Below, piece by piece: positions 31,928 to 42,262 of a DNA stretch of 64,000 bases. This DNA comes from Fragilaria crotonensis (taxonomy: Eukaryota; Bacillariophyta; Fragilariophyceae; Fragilariales; Fragilariaceae), in assembly GCA_022925895.1 (NCBI GenBank), contig JAKSYS010000100.1, positions 1 through 64,000 on the forward strand. Reading direction: 5' to 3'. Position numbers and translations under genes: made by a program. Position 1 is the first letter of the stretch. Every line of letters begins with the position of its first letter. The notes beneath the pieces are model-generated. The model saw only the letters and a program-made list of their open reading frames with translations, searched no databases and was not told where the DNA came from.

Positions 31928-34170
31928 CCGGTGTTGGAGTCCAGTTTTCTCATGGGAGCGCTGTTTCTTCTTCTCCGGGAGCTGTAGATGGTAGACGATG
32001 CATCTGATTGAACCGAGGTTTTTGACGTAGAAGATCCTGATGTTGTGCTGTCGCTGCTGGCAGTTGACTGTAGATCATTTGGGATCCCGCGAATGTCCGC
32101 TGAACGAGATCCGACACCTCCGTTTGACGCTTGTGTGAAGGCAGAGGAAGCTTTTGTACGATCAAGTTCCATTTTTGTAGCTAAACCTTCCATAAACGCT
32201 GACATTTTTTCGAAATGTCCTCGCAAATCAAGCAGTGTGGTGGACATCTTATGCTGGCACTCCATATTTGAGAGGAGGCGTTGGTTCATCTCTGTGAATT
32301 GCTGTGCTGTATGAACTTTCAATTCGGCCATATCGGATGAGATTTCTTGATGAGTCGAGGTGGATAATTCCATTTGTTTAGTTGCGGCATCTAACGTTTT
32401 GTTTACGGCAGCCAATTTTTTGTCCATGTCATCGATACGATGGAACTGCTGTTCCATTGAGAGAAGACGGTTCAAAGAAGCCTTTCCAGACGCGTCCAAT
32501 GCTTGCAGTTTCTTGTTCATCTGGAGCTCCAATTCCGAGAATCTTGCGTCCGTCGCCGAAGTTCTAGAGGCATGAGTAAGAGATCGGGTAGAAGCTGTGC
32601 TCCTGTCATCGTCGGTAGTACCGATAGACGTATCTCCACCGGTGCTATGTTGTTCAGAGTCCTCGAGACTCTGCTGATTTGGCCTTGTCGTTTGGTCCCT
32701 GGGCTTTTGACGTGGAGATACTTCCGCTGGGGTGGGCCACCCTGACCGAGCGTTAAGTTGTTGATTGATTCCGATCCTCCTATTATACCTGTTTTCATCT
32801 GCTGCACTTACTGTGGATGGATTTCGAGAGGACTCTGAAGTCAGCTGCCACACTGAGGCTTCCGATAATTTTTCGAAGAAGGACACATGAGCTTCGATTT
32901 CTGCTTGGATATGAATCACGTGCGGCAATCCCGGGAGATTGTCTCGAAACCTTGCTTCGCGATGACGCGGGGGGAACAACCGAGCTTTATACTGTTGCCA
33001 TTCCTGTTGAACCACCTGTAGGTAATGACTTGGAACTAATAGATATGCTTTGAAATCAGGGGGTCCATTCACGACATCACAAAGGGCTGGAGAATTCTGA
33101 TCTGGCGCCAAAATTGTTGCCATCCACTCCCGGGTAGATCGCTCCAAAGTTGTACCGTCCTCATGGTATTCGATCCGCTTTTGATCAAGGTGGTTTACGT
33201 GAGGTGACAATGGGACAGCTTTAAGAGACTTACACCACTTTTCATGAAAGAGAAAGTGACGTCGAATTTGTTCATCAGCCATCGCACCGAGTGCATATCT
33301 TGGAATAAACATTGCGCTCCCACGACCCGTCAACACTGGGAGTAACGCTTGGCATAAAGGGGTGACATGCTTTTCGCCGCATTGAATCCTGAGATGAGGG
33401 ATGAACTGATCCAAGGGTGTCTTCTTGTATCTTACCACATCAAAATACGGGGTCTGCTCTGGGAGAATGCTACGCAAGAATTGTGTATACCGAGTGAGTT
33501 GAGTGGTGTTGGGTGCTTTCAACAACACGTATCCCGCCGTCACCATTTTTCCACTCGTGCTGGTAGAATTGGAAACAGAAACATCAATCGTTTTTGATTT
33601 GATAAAGCCTTTGATGAGATCAGAACGCATCCATTGACCGGGAGGGATCCGAAAACCGAGTCTGATACCGAACACAATCTGTTGTTGGGCATGAATAAAC
33701 GTGATTGCTGGGGAAATAAAATCTCGGAGATCGAGAGCTGTCATGTCCTTAACGATTTTTGATAGGACCAGGTCTTCGCTTTCCCAACGATAGAGCACCC
33801 CTACGGTGTCCGGGACAATCTCGCGCACAAGCTCGTAGATCGCGTCATGCAATTTCTTTTTATCTTTCTCATACGCATGGGTACTTTCGGGTGGATTCCA
33901 CTTGACGTTAACTCTGTGAGTGCCGTCGTTTGTGGGAACCGTTCGGTATGAGTTGGGTTTGTCAGATTGCATATTAGTAGAAGTACCTTTAGACGCCGAG
34001 TCGCTCTCAAAATTGGTACCGCTATTTGAGAGAGCATCTTCTTCATTTTCATCATCTACTTCAACCACGGTGGTAACCGGAGGGAGTCCTTGGGACCAGG
34101 AAACTTGGGTGCGCGATTTCTTCTTTTGGGGTTTCGGTTTGCCTGCAGGTTGCCCTCCTTTGGTTGTCAT
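31918..34170 (-). CDS. LINE ORF1-like protein (750 aa)
   Basis: Opens with a Lys/Pro-rich stretch (KPKPQKKKSRTQ) and continues into a large globular region without recognised motifs. A strong coiled coil follows at about residues 540-650 (LQALDASGKASLNRLL ... QMELSTSTHQEISSDM), then a Ser/Thr-rich tail with basic RRRRNS near the end. The coiled coil and basic patches suit an RNA-binding ORF1p; no zinc knuckle is present. Its ATG overlaps the stop of the preceding ORF (ATGA, 34167-34170). Confidence 0.75.
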   Translation of the reverse strand: MTTKGGQPAGKPKPQKKKSRTQVSWSQGLPPVTTVVEVDDENEEDALSNSGTNFESDSASKGTSTNMQSDKPNSYRTVPTNDGTHRVNVKWNPPESTHAYEKDKKKLHDAIYELVREIVPDTVGVLYRWESEDLVLSKIVKDMTALDLRDFISPAITFIHAQQQIVFGIRLGFRIPPGQWMRSDLIKGFIKSKTIDVSVSNSTSTSGKMVTAGYVLLKAPNTTQLTRYTQFLRSILPEQTPYFDVVRYKKTPLDQFIPHLRIQCGEKHVTPLCQALLPVLTGRGSAMFIPRYALGAMADEQIRRHFLFHEKWCKSLKAVPLSPHVNHLDQKRIEYHEDGTTLERSTREWMATILAPDQNSPALCDVVNGPPDFKAYLLVPSHYLQVVQQEWQQYKARLFPPRHREARFRDNLPGLPHVIHIQAEIEAHVSFFEKLSEASVWQLTSESSRNPSTVSAADENRYNRRIGINQQLNARSGWPTPAEVSPRQKPRDQTTRPNQQSLEDSEQHSTGGDTSIGTTDDDRSTASTRSLTHASRTSATDARFSELELQMNKKLQALDASGKASLNRLLSMEQQFHRIDDMDKKLAAVNKTLDAATKQMELSTSTHQEISSDMAELKVHTAQQFTEMNQRLLSNMECQHKMSTTLLDLRGHFEKMSAFMEGLATKMELDRTKASSAFTQASNGGVGSRSADIRGIPNDLQSTASSDSTTSGSSTSKTSVQSDASSTIYSSRRRRNSAPMRKLDSNTGWV

Positions 34171-34814
34171 AAGACTGGTGAACTCTGCAACAGACGGGGA
34201 AGGGAGCCCTTGGATACTTCAGAACCCAATCCCGAAACTAGAGGCTGGTCTTCCTGCAAAGAATCGGTTGGAGGGCTTTTAGAGCGTCTTCGGCGTTGAA
34301 CTGGAATCCATGCCGCCTGATCGTCCATCTCCATACGATTCATAAAGGGCATTGTTTTCCAAGAGTACGCCAACGTATCAGTCTCGTTTAAGGTCGTGGG
34401 ATCAAAATGGAGAAGGTACACTCGGGATACATCCATCGCCCATGTGTTCAACAACGGGGGAATAGGCATCTCTTGATCGATATGGTATCGAAAGTTATAC
34501 CAGATCGCTCGATGAACTTGGAGCGGATTTGCCTCCATGTTTTCCCATAGTTTATCGCATTCAAAACAATCTTCGAATACGAAGAAACCGAGGAGAAGAT
34601 AACGATACCACTGTTCTTTTGTCCCTCTCTGGCGGTAAGCATACGCATTGGCCTCACGACGAGCTCGTTCTTCAGTTGAGAACCAATCTGGTCCTGTTGT
34701 TTCGGGGTACGGGAGCCAAATGTCACATCGGAAACCATCCAATGGTTGCAACGGATCCCACTCCGTGGGGAACGCAGATGGAATGACAAGAGCCGTTCCA
34801 TCGGTCATGGTCAT
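34167..34814 (-). CDS. LINE 5' ORF of unknown function (215 aa)
   Basis: First ATG at 34814; the frame is open further upstream to 34856 without an ATG. Rich in Trp, Tyr and Phe (FRCDIWLPYPETTGPDWF; LLGFFVFEDCFECDKLW), C-terminal basic stretch RRRRSKSPP. It resembles no family I know. Its stop is embedded in the ATGA that starts the 750-aa ORF, and it lies wholly inside the target-site duplications, so it belongs to the element. Confidence 0.65.
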   Translation of the reverse strand: MTMTDGTALVIPSAFPTEWDPLQPLDGFRCDIWLPYPETTGPDWFSTEERARREANAYAYRQRGTKEQWYRYLLLGFFVFEDCFECDKLWENMEANPLQVHRAIWYNFRYHIDQEMPIPPLLNTWAMDVSRVYLLHFDPTTLNETDTLAYSWKTMPFMNRMEMDDQAAWIPVQRRRRSKSPPTDSLQEDQPLVSGLGSEVSKGSLPRLLQSSPVL

Positions 34815-34907
34815 GATGCTAAAGGTACGCGACAACTTCCTATTTAATGTACGCAATTACGGACTGCGGACAGACTGTACTTGCGAAACTCCAAACTAGA
34901 AAATTGT

Positions 34908-34921
34908 GTCAGATCAGACTT
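34908..34921. repeat. Target-site duplication, LINE right copy
   Basis: GTCAGATCAGACTT, identical to 25568-25581. Sequence to its right (from 34922) was originally continuous with the 3' flank of the ATPase gene. Confidence 0.93.
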
Positions 34922-35530
34922 GACAGAACGCAATATTCGTAAGTACTGCTATATAAACAAACCCGCCAAGAGAAAGAGGGCACAGCCCATGAATGGGCGA
35001 AAGAGCTGGGGTGTCGAGGATAGAATACAAAATCCGACAGCAGGCCAAAGGCCAAAGGCGAACACCAAACTCGAGACGATTGTATACCAAATGATGGACT
35101 TCATGCAGAATGCCGTTGAAAGTAAATTCAACCGCATTGCCCAATCAAGCATATATGTTGTGCTACATTGCTTTTCTATAGATGAGCAGTTGCTATATTT
35201 TGTAGAGCAATAATCCACGTCTTGATAGGGCACTACTACGAGATTAGCGCAAGTCCAACCTTGCAACAAGAAAGGCAGTCCACACCGGTAGTCATTGTAT
35301 TAGTAAAATTAGTCGTACAATTTCAAAGGTGCGTAGGATCCACACCTACCTCGACTATCGAGCCGTTGTTCCCTTCTTCTTGGTGAGATCTCCATCCATC
35401 CACCGATCCGCATCTAGTATCCTTGTCCACTCACCAATAAACGCACTCACGAACACATGCCCACCCACCAATACACACACATACTCCCGCACTTGAAATT
35501 GTGTGCGTGTTGGCGTCCCTCACAAACACT
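34922..35530. other. Original 3' flank of the ATPase gene and intergenic DNA
   Basis: About 600 bp without a credible gene. It should include the polyadenylation region of the ATPase gene, now displaced 9.3 kb from the stop codon, and the 3' region of the minus-strand membrane protein. CACCCACCAATACACACACA-type low-complexity sequence lies near 35450-35485. Confidence 0.5.
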
Positions 35531-35534
35531 CCAT

Positions 35535-36104
35535 TTACAACATATCTTGTTCGGCTGGAGAAAATGGTGCAGCTTCATCAGCACTTGTTGGTTGTCGTTC
35601 TTGTGTACGCCGTTTGTGACACCAGAGTGCAAAACGACGACCAAAACAAAATCCAAGGATGCAAACGAGTACCAATACCGCGACGGTAATTCCAAAGATT
35701 TCGGCTGGACTCAAGTCATCCGCGGCAGTCTTTTCCATGGTTCCTGCCGTTTCGACAAATGTCCTTTTGTGAGGGGCATAGGACATGCCAGGATCTGGAA
35801 TGGGAGGGTACGGAGCCATGGTAGTGGGAGCTTCAAGGGTGGGACTCTCAGCAGGAGAAGCCGAAGGAGCGTTCACAGTAGGCACTGGCGTTGGCTCAGG
35901 AGATGGAGCGGCAGCAACGTCAGGTAGAGAAGGGGCATCCGATGAAACATCATCCGTAGGATTAGCAACAGGCTTTTCCGTAGGGACATCGGGGGCTTCC
36001 GTAGGGTCAGCAACGGGGGCTTCCGTAGGGTCAGCAACGGGGGCATCCGAAGGACCATCAACGGGTGAGTCTGCTGTTGGTGGTGGAGCCACGGGAGTAC
36101 TCAT
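35535..36104 (-). CDS. Proline/threonine-rich single-pass membrane protein
   Basis: 189 aa from the first ATG at 36104. About 125 residues of PT/AP-rich sequence with repeated PTEAPVADPTEAP units (likely O-glycosylated) lead to a membrane segment (IFGITVAVLVLVCILGFCFG), then the basic stop-transfer RRFALWCHKRR and a short acidic tail. No signal peptide is seen at this start, so an upstream exon may be missing. The build is that of a type I surface protein, but function is unknown. It is probably unrelated in its ectodomain to the family at 37.4-45.4 kb, although linker and tail style are similar. Confidence 0.7.
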   Translation of the reverse strand: MSTPVAPPPTADSPVDGPSDAPVADPTEAPVADPTEAPDVPTEKPVANPTDDVSSDAPSLPDVAAAPSPEPTPVPTVNAPSASPAESPTLEAPTTMAPYPPIPDPGMSYAPHKRTFVETAGTMEKTAADDLSPAEIFGITVAVLVLVCILGFCFGRRFALWCHKRRTQERQPTSADEAAPFSPAEQDML

Positions 36105-37355
36105 TTTCAAGTATCAAAAGTGAAGGTACAGTGAACAAGTGCTCAATCTATGATTTCAATAGCGAAGAATACTATTACTGAGCAACCGCAATCCGGATTA
36201 CTGTTACAGAGCAAGAAGCAAAGAGCGAGCAAAGATCAGTAATCTAATCACAATGACAAATGCAAATTTGGCCACCTCCGACCAAGCTGCGGGGGAAAAA
36301 CCAATTGCGAATGGGACTTGGTACACTTGTACTGCATCTGCGCGTAGTATTCAATGGTTGTCCGTATTACTTGGTAGTAGTGTTTCTTGGGCTACGTGCA
36401 ATGCGAGCAATGCGTTAGGTGCAAATGCCATTTAGCAGAGATTCGTTAAAAAAGGATGACCATCCGCACGAGCCATCTTGCTCGGTAAATAACCGTCCAG
36501 GACAAAACCTATACTCCAGTACAACTGTATCCAACTTTTTAGATACTTGTGATCCAGCACTGTCGAGTGCTCTACCGCACGTAGAGGGGTAGTACAAGTA
36601 GTCTACTCGTCTACACTCCGAGTAAAAATCAAGAATTTTATCTCGGTGGTCGTCTACTCCGTACTGTATAAACCATACGTTCAAAATGTACAGGTACCTG
36701 TACTACTGATAGTAGTAATATTGTACTCGGAGTATTCCAGAAATTTACCGTTGTAGTCGTACGGTTGAGATCCACAGCCACGCCGTATCACGTACAGGTA
36801 CCACGTATCACCGCCTACTTGCAATCGTGCCCTTCGCTGGCATTGTCACACTAGACACTGGACTACTTGACTGCGACGACGTGACATGTGAGATATCGTG
36901 TATGAATACACAATTAAAAAAGTGCCTTTTTGAACCATTGTTGCATGGTGCCGAAACAATGAGACTTGCGCGGCTACGTGAGGCCTCTAGTAACAAGAGC
37001 TACCTGGTTCTATGACGACAACGTTTGCTTTGCCCTCAAATACTCTATGCATTGCCAAAATCCAAAATACCAAGTCCACGGAGTATTACCATCAACAATC
37101 ACCAGCTTACTAGTAAACGACAATGCTATTGCCAGGCACGCTGGCAGAATCTAGATGCGTCGCCATTTGTTACTATGCTTTAGACTTTAGAGTAAGCCAC
37201 ATCGCCCAAGCAGAATGCAATCTTTCATTATTCCCGTCCTCGCCCGTGATGGACGGATCTCACATACAATCACAAATAAAAATCGTCGAAACTCACAAGT
37301 GAACCCATCCATACCAACAAATAAAGAAACAGCCGTGCGCGCTCTCTCTCTCTTA
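36105..37355. other. Intergenic, GTAC-rich
   Basis: About 1.25 kb with no credible gene. The stretch 36570-36740 is dense in GTACT/AGTAC words; a CGTATCACGTACAGGTACCACGTATCACC-like palindromic patch lies at about 36782-36810. Promoter of the 35.5-kb gene and 3' region of the next gene are expected here. Confidence 0.45.
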
Positions 37356-38660
37356 CTAGATCCCACGTCGTGACGATCGCACACGACTTGGAGGCATCAG
37401 CACAACTTCTTCCCCTTGAGCTGCAAACAGAAATGGAGAATCATGATCCACTGATGTTGATACTTCATTGTCGTCAGGATTCCAATTCTTATCCGCTTCA
37501 TACGAATCCGTCGACTGACTCTGCTCCACCACAGAAAAATGTGATGGGGTGAGCAACGTATCCTTTGTCTTTTTCACACTCTCATGTGGAATCGCCGACG
37601 ACCACGTTGTTTCCAACATGTCTTTCTTTAATGATACTTGCCGGTCTCTCTCAAAGGATTCCGTCTGCATCAATGTGTGGGATACGCGAGGGAATAATTT
37701 ACCCGAACGGACCGTGTACGCATCCGTGGCATTGGTGCTCATGGTCCACATGGAATGTGACACGGATTCCGCCTCTTCAAATTTGGGTAGATTCTGACCA
37801 GTTTCCAATGTATCACCTTCTTCCGAATCATCATCATCTTCCTCACCATCTCCTGTAATATCATCATCAATACCACCCGCAGGTGTTACACGACGTTTCG
37901 CGCCACCTTCACCAATCGGTTCCACAGTCGCACTACGTCGTCGGCCTCCCACAGCAATAGCTGCCAATATCACCAAGGATATGATTGCAACGCCTCCAAC
38001 AATAGCTGCCACAAAGGCAAAGGAGTGAGTTGGATTGGTTTCGGTGGTTTGAACCCTAGAAATGTCATCGGTGCCGCCTTGTGATGATCCTGATCCTGGT
38101 GGTGCTGCGGCTGCTGGCGATGGTGTTGGCGGTGCTGAAAGAGAATTGAATTCAATTTTTTCAACAGTATTCAAATCTGTTTCGGCTTGAAGGATTTCCA
38201 ACAAGTTCCCCTCAAGTGCCTGACTGACCCATTCATTGACTTCTTCCAGAGGCGGTTTCCCCCCTCGAAAACTGGCAACGCCGCCAGAAACCTCAAGTAC
38301 TGCAGAACTATCATCTTGTTGGAGGTGTCTCCACCGGACACGACCATGATTGCTTACTATCAAATCAACATAGTCAACAGTGACGCCTTGATCAAGTTTG
38401 GTGGGCAAATAATCATGCAATACATCCTCGGCCAACTCTTCAATCAAGTCTCCTTGGGTTGTTGTCAACGCACTCGCTGGAGTCAAAGTCAAAGTAAATG
38501 GAGGGATTATCACACGGTACGGAGCTCCAGTACCATCTTGAGAATCATTGGTAACGTACTCGGTATCATTATTCGTCGTTGCTGCTGCTGCTGACCAAGA
38601 CCTTGTTGACAGTGTCAACATTGACAGCATGATATATTTGGCAGACATGGTGAATTGCAT
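37356..38660 (-). CDS. Type I membrane protein, local family member 1
   Basis: 434 aa. Signal peptide (YIMLSMLTLSTRSWSAAAA) followed by an ectodomain with IIPPFTLTLTPASALTTTQ, LAEDVLHDYL, VDYVDLIV, GGVASFRGG and EVNEWVSQALEGNLLEIL. A TPSPAAAA linker leads to a membrane segment (FAFVAAIVGGVAIISLVILAAIAV), basic RRR stop and a long acidic tail (DDDITGDGEEDDDDSEEGD). The ectodomain fold is unknown to me; its order of motifs is shared with 40496-41590 and the decayed 44.3-45.4 kb copy. Cell-surface function is inferred only from topology. Confidence 0.85.
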   Translation of the reverse strand: MQFTMSAKYIMLSMLTLSTRSWSAAAATTNNDTEYVTNDSQDGTGAPYRVIIPPFTLTLTPASALTTTQGDLIEELAEDVLHDYLPTKLDQGVTVDYVDLIVSNHGRVRWRHLQQDDSSAVLEVSGGVASFRGGKPPLEEVNEWVSQALEGNLLEILQAETDLNTVEKIEFNSLSAPPTPSPAAAAPPGSGSSQGGTDDISRVQTTETNPTHSFAFVAAIVGGVAIISLVILAAIAVGGRRRSATVEPIGEGGAKRRVTPAGGIDDDITGDGEEDDDDSEEGDTLETGQNLPKFEEAESVSHSMWTMSTNATDAYTVRSGKLFPRVSHTLMQTESFERDRQVSLKKDMLETTWSSAIPHESVKKTKDTLLTPSHFSVVEQSQSTDSYEADKNWNPDDNEVSTSVDHDSPFLFAAQGEEVVLMPPSRVRSSRRGI

Positions 38661-40495
38661 CGTTTAGTGTCTGTGTACGAGCCGTGTTTGTTTTGCTGCC
38701 TTGAGAGAGAGAACAACAACAAACTAAAAAAAACGTTGTTGATGAGCCCTTCGTTGCTACCAGGTAATAGCAGAGAAATTGAGTGCCGACTCTTGTGCAC
38801 CTTAGTACGGAGACCTAGGCAGGATGTGCTTTGGGATCCACGGCCGAAAATGGTACGAGCATTGCACGAAGAATACGCATGCGAAAATAATTAACTGTAT
38901 CTAAGTGCGCATTTGCTACTGAGGTAGGTTTGCGCAATTCGGTATACTCCGAGTGGAACAACATGCTAAACTCTTAGGCACTATTACCCCAAATAAATAT
39001 TTGGACGTTAAACTGACCTTTTACTTAGATGATATCAGTCCGGCGTCCTCGTTCAAAAATTATTTTTCACGACTGCACTTCGTATAGTATGTATCAAATT
39101 CATGTGTGGCATATTGACCTTCTACCCCAGGGTGCTACTGTAGTAGTTGTATGAACATAGTACCATGGTACAAAGCAGAGCAGACGGCCGACGACAGTGA
39201 TGTCAAGTGACGTCTACAGTACATTGATACTTGGCACGTTTCGCTCCCCCTCGACCCTCGACATTCGAACGGAAATATGTAGTAGCAGTAACGTATCACC
39301 TTGCGTACAACTCGGTTCTCTTTACATTGCAGTAGGTCGTTGATTCGTAATGCAAGTTCCTACTAGGACTGTATATACTTTATATATATATACATGTAAA
39401 ATTGGAGTATTGTCGGCACCGCGGGAAATTTCGCGAGAATGTCCGATAGTTAGTTTTCAAAAAATCCGTCTTTTCGGGATTTTGTTATCTTCACCAACGC
39501 AACAACCGTTATCATGCCATGATCGGTCGCCGTCCAACCTATGCAAACTTCATCCAACTGCCAACCTGCAGTTCAGCTGCATCAACCCCTCAATTCTCAA
39601 AAAAGGCAAGGATGGTGATCCAAGAATAGCACTAATCCATTGATCAGACAACAGACCACACCCACCAGTACCATCTGCCGTGATGATGAGTGCGATTTGC
39701 TCCATGCGGGAATGTTCAACATGGTACAACTCACTTTCCCTCTGGAATCCTCTTCTGAAGCTGAAACCCAATTTATATGGAGGAACGCATGTATGATGCC
39801 TTTGTCTGTTCTTTGGAAACGGAGTATACTTGAGCATCCCAAGGCAATATTGTCACAAAATGGTCGCAATATTGTCACAAAATGGTCACGCAGCGGCAGT
39901 CTCACTTGCAACAAACGACGCCACCAAGATGACTGTCGCACACATGATACCCTACAGCATCGCTCTTTTGAGAGGCATGGGCTTGAGGTGAATCAAATCG
40001 GCATACCGTGAAGGGCCTTCTTGAGTGACTCTCACGACGATGTGCCATTCAGAACAACAAGGGTTTCCAAAACGCATGTCCTTGTGATCCTTGTCTGTAC
40101 TTGACCACGCACTGCGTTGTTGCTCATGAAACAAACTTGTGATTCACCAGCGACCAGAACTTTTGACTATATACTCTGTTTCTCAACGGATTACCTGGCT
40201 TGGGAAGAAATGCGATTCGAATCTGGTGGAATCCTAGTAACATGGTTTGGCACCATCGAACGACAAGGATGACCAATGCAGAGTTTGAGCAATCGAAACA
40301 TGCACAAGCCTCAAGGCCAGTTACACCATTACCATTTGCAATAATGCTCGAGTTCCTGGGACAGCCTATTGCTTAACGAGATCATAACAAGCGTCAGAAT
40401 AGAAGAGATGCTGTTGAGACGCCCTCCTTCACACTCCCATAACATGCAATACTAAATCAGACGCACCACTCAACTATAGACCTTAACAATACAAT
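38661..40495. other. Intergenic between membrane-protein paralogues
   Basis: About 1.8 kb without a supported gene. Contains TATATATATATACATG at about 39380 and a 22-bp direct repeat (GCAATATTGTCACAAAATGGTC) twice in tandem at 39844-39887. ORFs of up to 123 codons on both strands at 39.6-40.0 kb show no motif. Confidence 0.45.
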
Positions 40496-41590
40496 TTATT
40501 TATTCTTGGAAACATGACAAATGCAAGCATTGTCAATCACTTGCAATGCGCAGAGGAATCCAGCCCCTCCCGATGCTTTCTTCACATCCGCAGGTTCTTC
40601 TTGTTGTGCAACAACCGTCCCATCCGTGCTCACGGAAGCCGTGGATGGCGACACCGATGCAGCATCACTTTGAGAACGTTGAACATTCCGGCCCGTGTCC
40701 GGGGTATTTGGATTCTCAACCGTAATAAGGAATTCACCACCAGAGGCTAGGCTTCGAGTATCGTCAGCAGCAATACGATACTGATCACCAGCCTTGGGGG
40801 TAACATCTTCATCCGACTCTTCTGCGATATCAGTGGTGACAAGCGGCAAACTTTTACCTGCGGCAGCGTCATCATCAACTTCATCAACGACAGCATCCTC
40901 TTTCACACCACGTTGTTGTCGTCGTCTCATAAACAGGGCCACCAATATCACCAACGAAACGAATACCATGCCACCGACGATCGATGCCGCGATCGCGGAG
41001 GAGTTAGGAGGATTGGCTTGAGGGTTTTCCAAGCTCGATACGCCGACAGTATTGGAGGATGGCGACAACGTCGGTGGCACCGTGAGGGAAGTGAATACAA
41101 TACTATCCACGGTGGTCAACACTGTTTCTTCGTGAAGCAGCTCCAATAAATTCCCCTCCAGTGCCTGGCTGGTCCACGCATTCACTTCGTCCACAGACGG
41201 TTCGCCACCATGGAAACTGGCAATCCCGCCAGCAACCGGAAGCACGGCAGTAGCATTACTGTCTTGAAGTTGTCTCCTCCTGACAAGAGCTTGATTCCTT
41301 ACAACTAAACTGACAAAATCGACAGTGGTGCCTTGACTAACTTGGGTTATAAAAAAGTCGAGCAGTGCGTCCTCTGCCAACAGTTTGATCACATGTTGTT
41401 GCGTCCCCGTCAGTGCCGATGTAGGAGAAAACGTTAGAGTGAAAGGAGGGATCCTCACTCGGCTACCTCCTCCACTGCTATCCGCAGATTGATCAGTGTA
41501 TTCTTCCAAAGACGTTGTTGCCCAACAACTTGTTGACAGTGTCAACAGTGCCAGGATCACACATTTGGACGTTAGGGTCAATTGCATCAT
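40496..41590 (-). CDS. Type I membrane protein, local family member 2
   Basis: 364 aa from ATG 41590 (the frame extends to 41629 without an ATG). Signal peptide KCVILALLTLSTSCWA, ectodomain with RIPPFTLTFSPTSALTGTQ, VDFVSLVV, GGIASFHGG and EVNAWTSQALEGNLLELL, then TPSPS linker, membrane segment (IAASIVGGMVFVSLVILVALF), RRRQQR stop and acidic tail ending VIDNACICHVSKNK. It is the closest relative of the decayed copy at 44.3-45.4 kb, including the unusual C-terminal NAC(I/L)CHV motif. Confidence 0.87.
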   Translation of the reverse strand: MMQLTLTSKCVILALLTLSTSCWATTSLEEYTDQSADSSGGGSRVRIPPFTLTFSPTSALTGTQQHVIKLLAEDALLDFFITQVSQGTTVDFVSLVVRNQALVRRRQLQDSNATAVLPVAGGIASFHGGEPSVDEVNAWTSQALEGNLLELLHEETVLTTVDSIVFTSLTVPPTLSPSSNTVGVSSLENPQANPPNSSAIAASIVGGMVFVSLVILVALFMRRRQQRGVKEDAVVDEVDDDAAAGKSLPLVTTDIAEESDEDVTPKAGDQYRIAADDTRSLASGGEFLITVENPNTPDTGRNVQRSQSDAASVSPSTASVSTDGTVVAQQEEPADVKKASGGAGFLCALQVIDNACICHVSKNK

Positions 41591-42262
41591 GTGCAACCTT
41601 TTACTGTCCACGCTTTTGTTGTTACTCACGCGATGTGGAAACTGCTGGATTGAAGGCTGACGACGATGTAATAGCTCAAGTGTTCGTTCTCATGTGTTGG
41701 AATTTGGAAATTACAGTGCCTAAATCCAGGCGTATGTATGTGTGTACCGGTAGTCTCGCGTGAGCGAAAAATCAAAATATATCTCGACGATATACATATA
41801 CGGCGCATGGACGACACTTACGGCGGATTAGATAAATTTAGCGGGTTGGCGTATTCCGATAAATGCCTCGGTCCTTGGTGGTTCGTGGGCATTTTGAGCA
41901 TACATACCTGGTTGTGACCAACATCCACAACTTACTTAACGGAAACTGCGGGAGCGACGTTCATGTCGACGTTTATTGTAGAATTAAAGAATCTATATCC
42001 GGCATCCTCGCATAAAATTTTGTTCTATAAGACTGGAACTTGGTGTGTACGCCAAAAGTTTACACCACCAAAAAGCATGACAGCATGACAGACACTTTGA
42101 TGGCCTTTTGACGAGAAGGCCGACCCTGCCAGCTGCCAGCCACTCATCCAACATCCGACATGATCGAACAATAGATGATCCGGTGTCGCCATTAGATACT
42201 ACCCAACTATCGGTAGTGATCATCCAACACAACAGTCGAATTCCTTCGACTCTCGAAGCAAC

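Larger units (their letters stand above)
25582..34907 (-). mobile_element. Full-length APE-type LINE retrotransposon with RNase H
   Basis: A 9.3-kb element on the minus strand flanked by a perfect 14-bp direct repeat. In sense order it holds a 215-aa ORF, a 750-aa ORF1-like protein, an 88-aa ORF, an APE-type endonuclease, reverse transcriptase, RNase H and a CCHC-like zinc finger. The 5' leader before the first ATG is only 93 bp and the sense 3' end is a run of 14 T. The identical duplication and the mostly open frames point to a recent insertion. Two frame changes are present in the EN-RT-RNase H region (about 29955 and about 27140-27180). RNase H-bearing APE LINEs are known from I-like and related clades; I do not assign a clade. 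Confidence 0.93.

Noticed and set aside
35785-36123. 112-codon plus-strand ORF rich in Gly/Ser/Ala
   Set aside because: Antisense shadow of the PTEAP-repeat membrane protein on the minus strand.
39844-39887. 22-bp sequence twice in tandem as a start of a CRISPR-like array
   Set aside because: Only two copies with no spacer, in a eukaryotic context; a simple tandem duplication.
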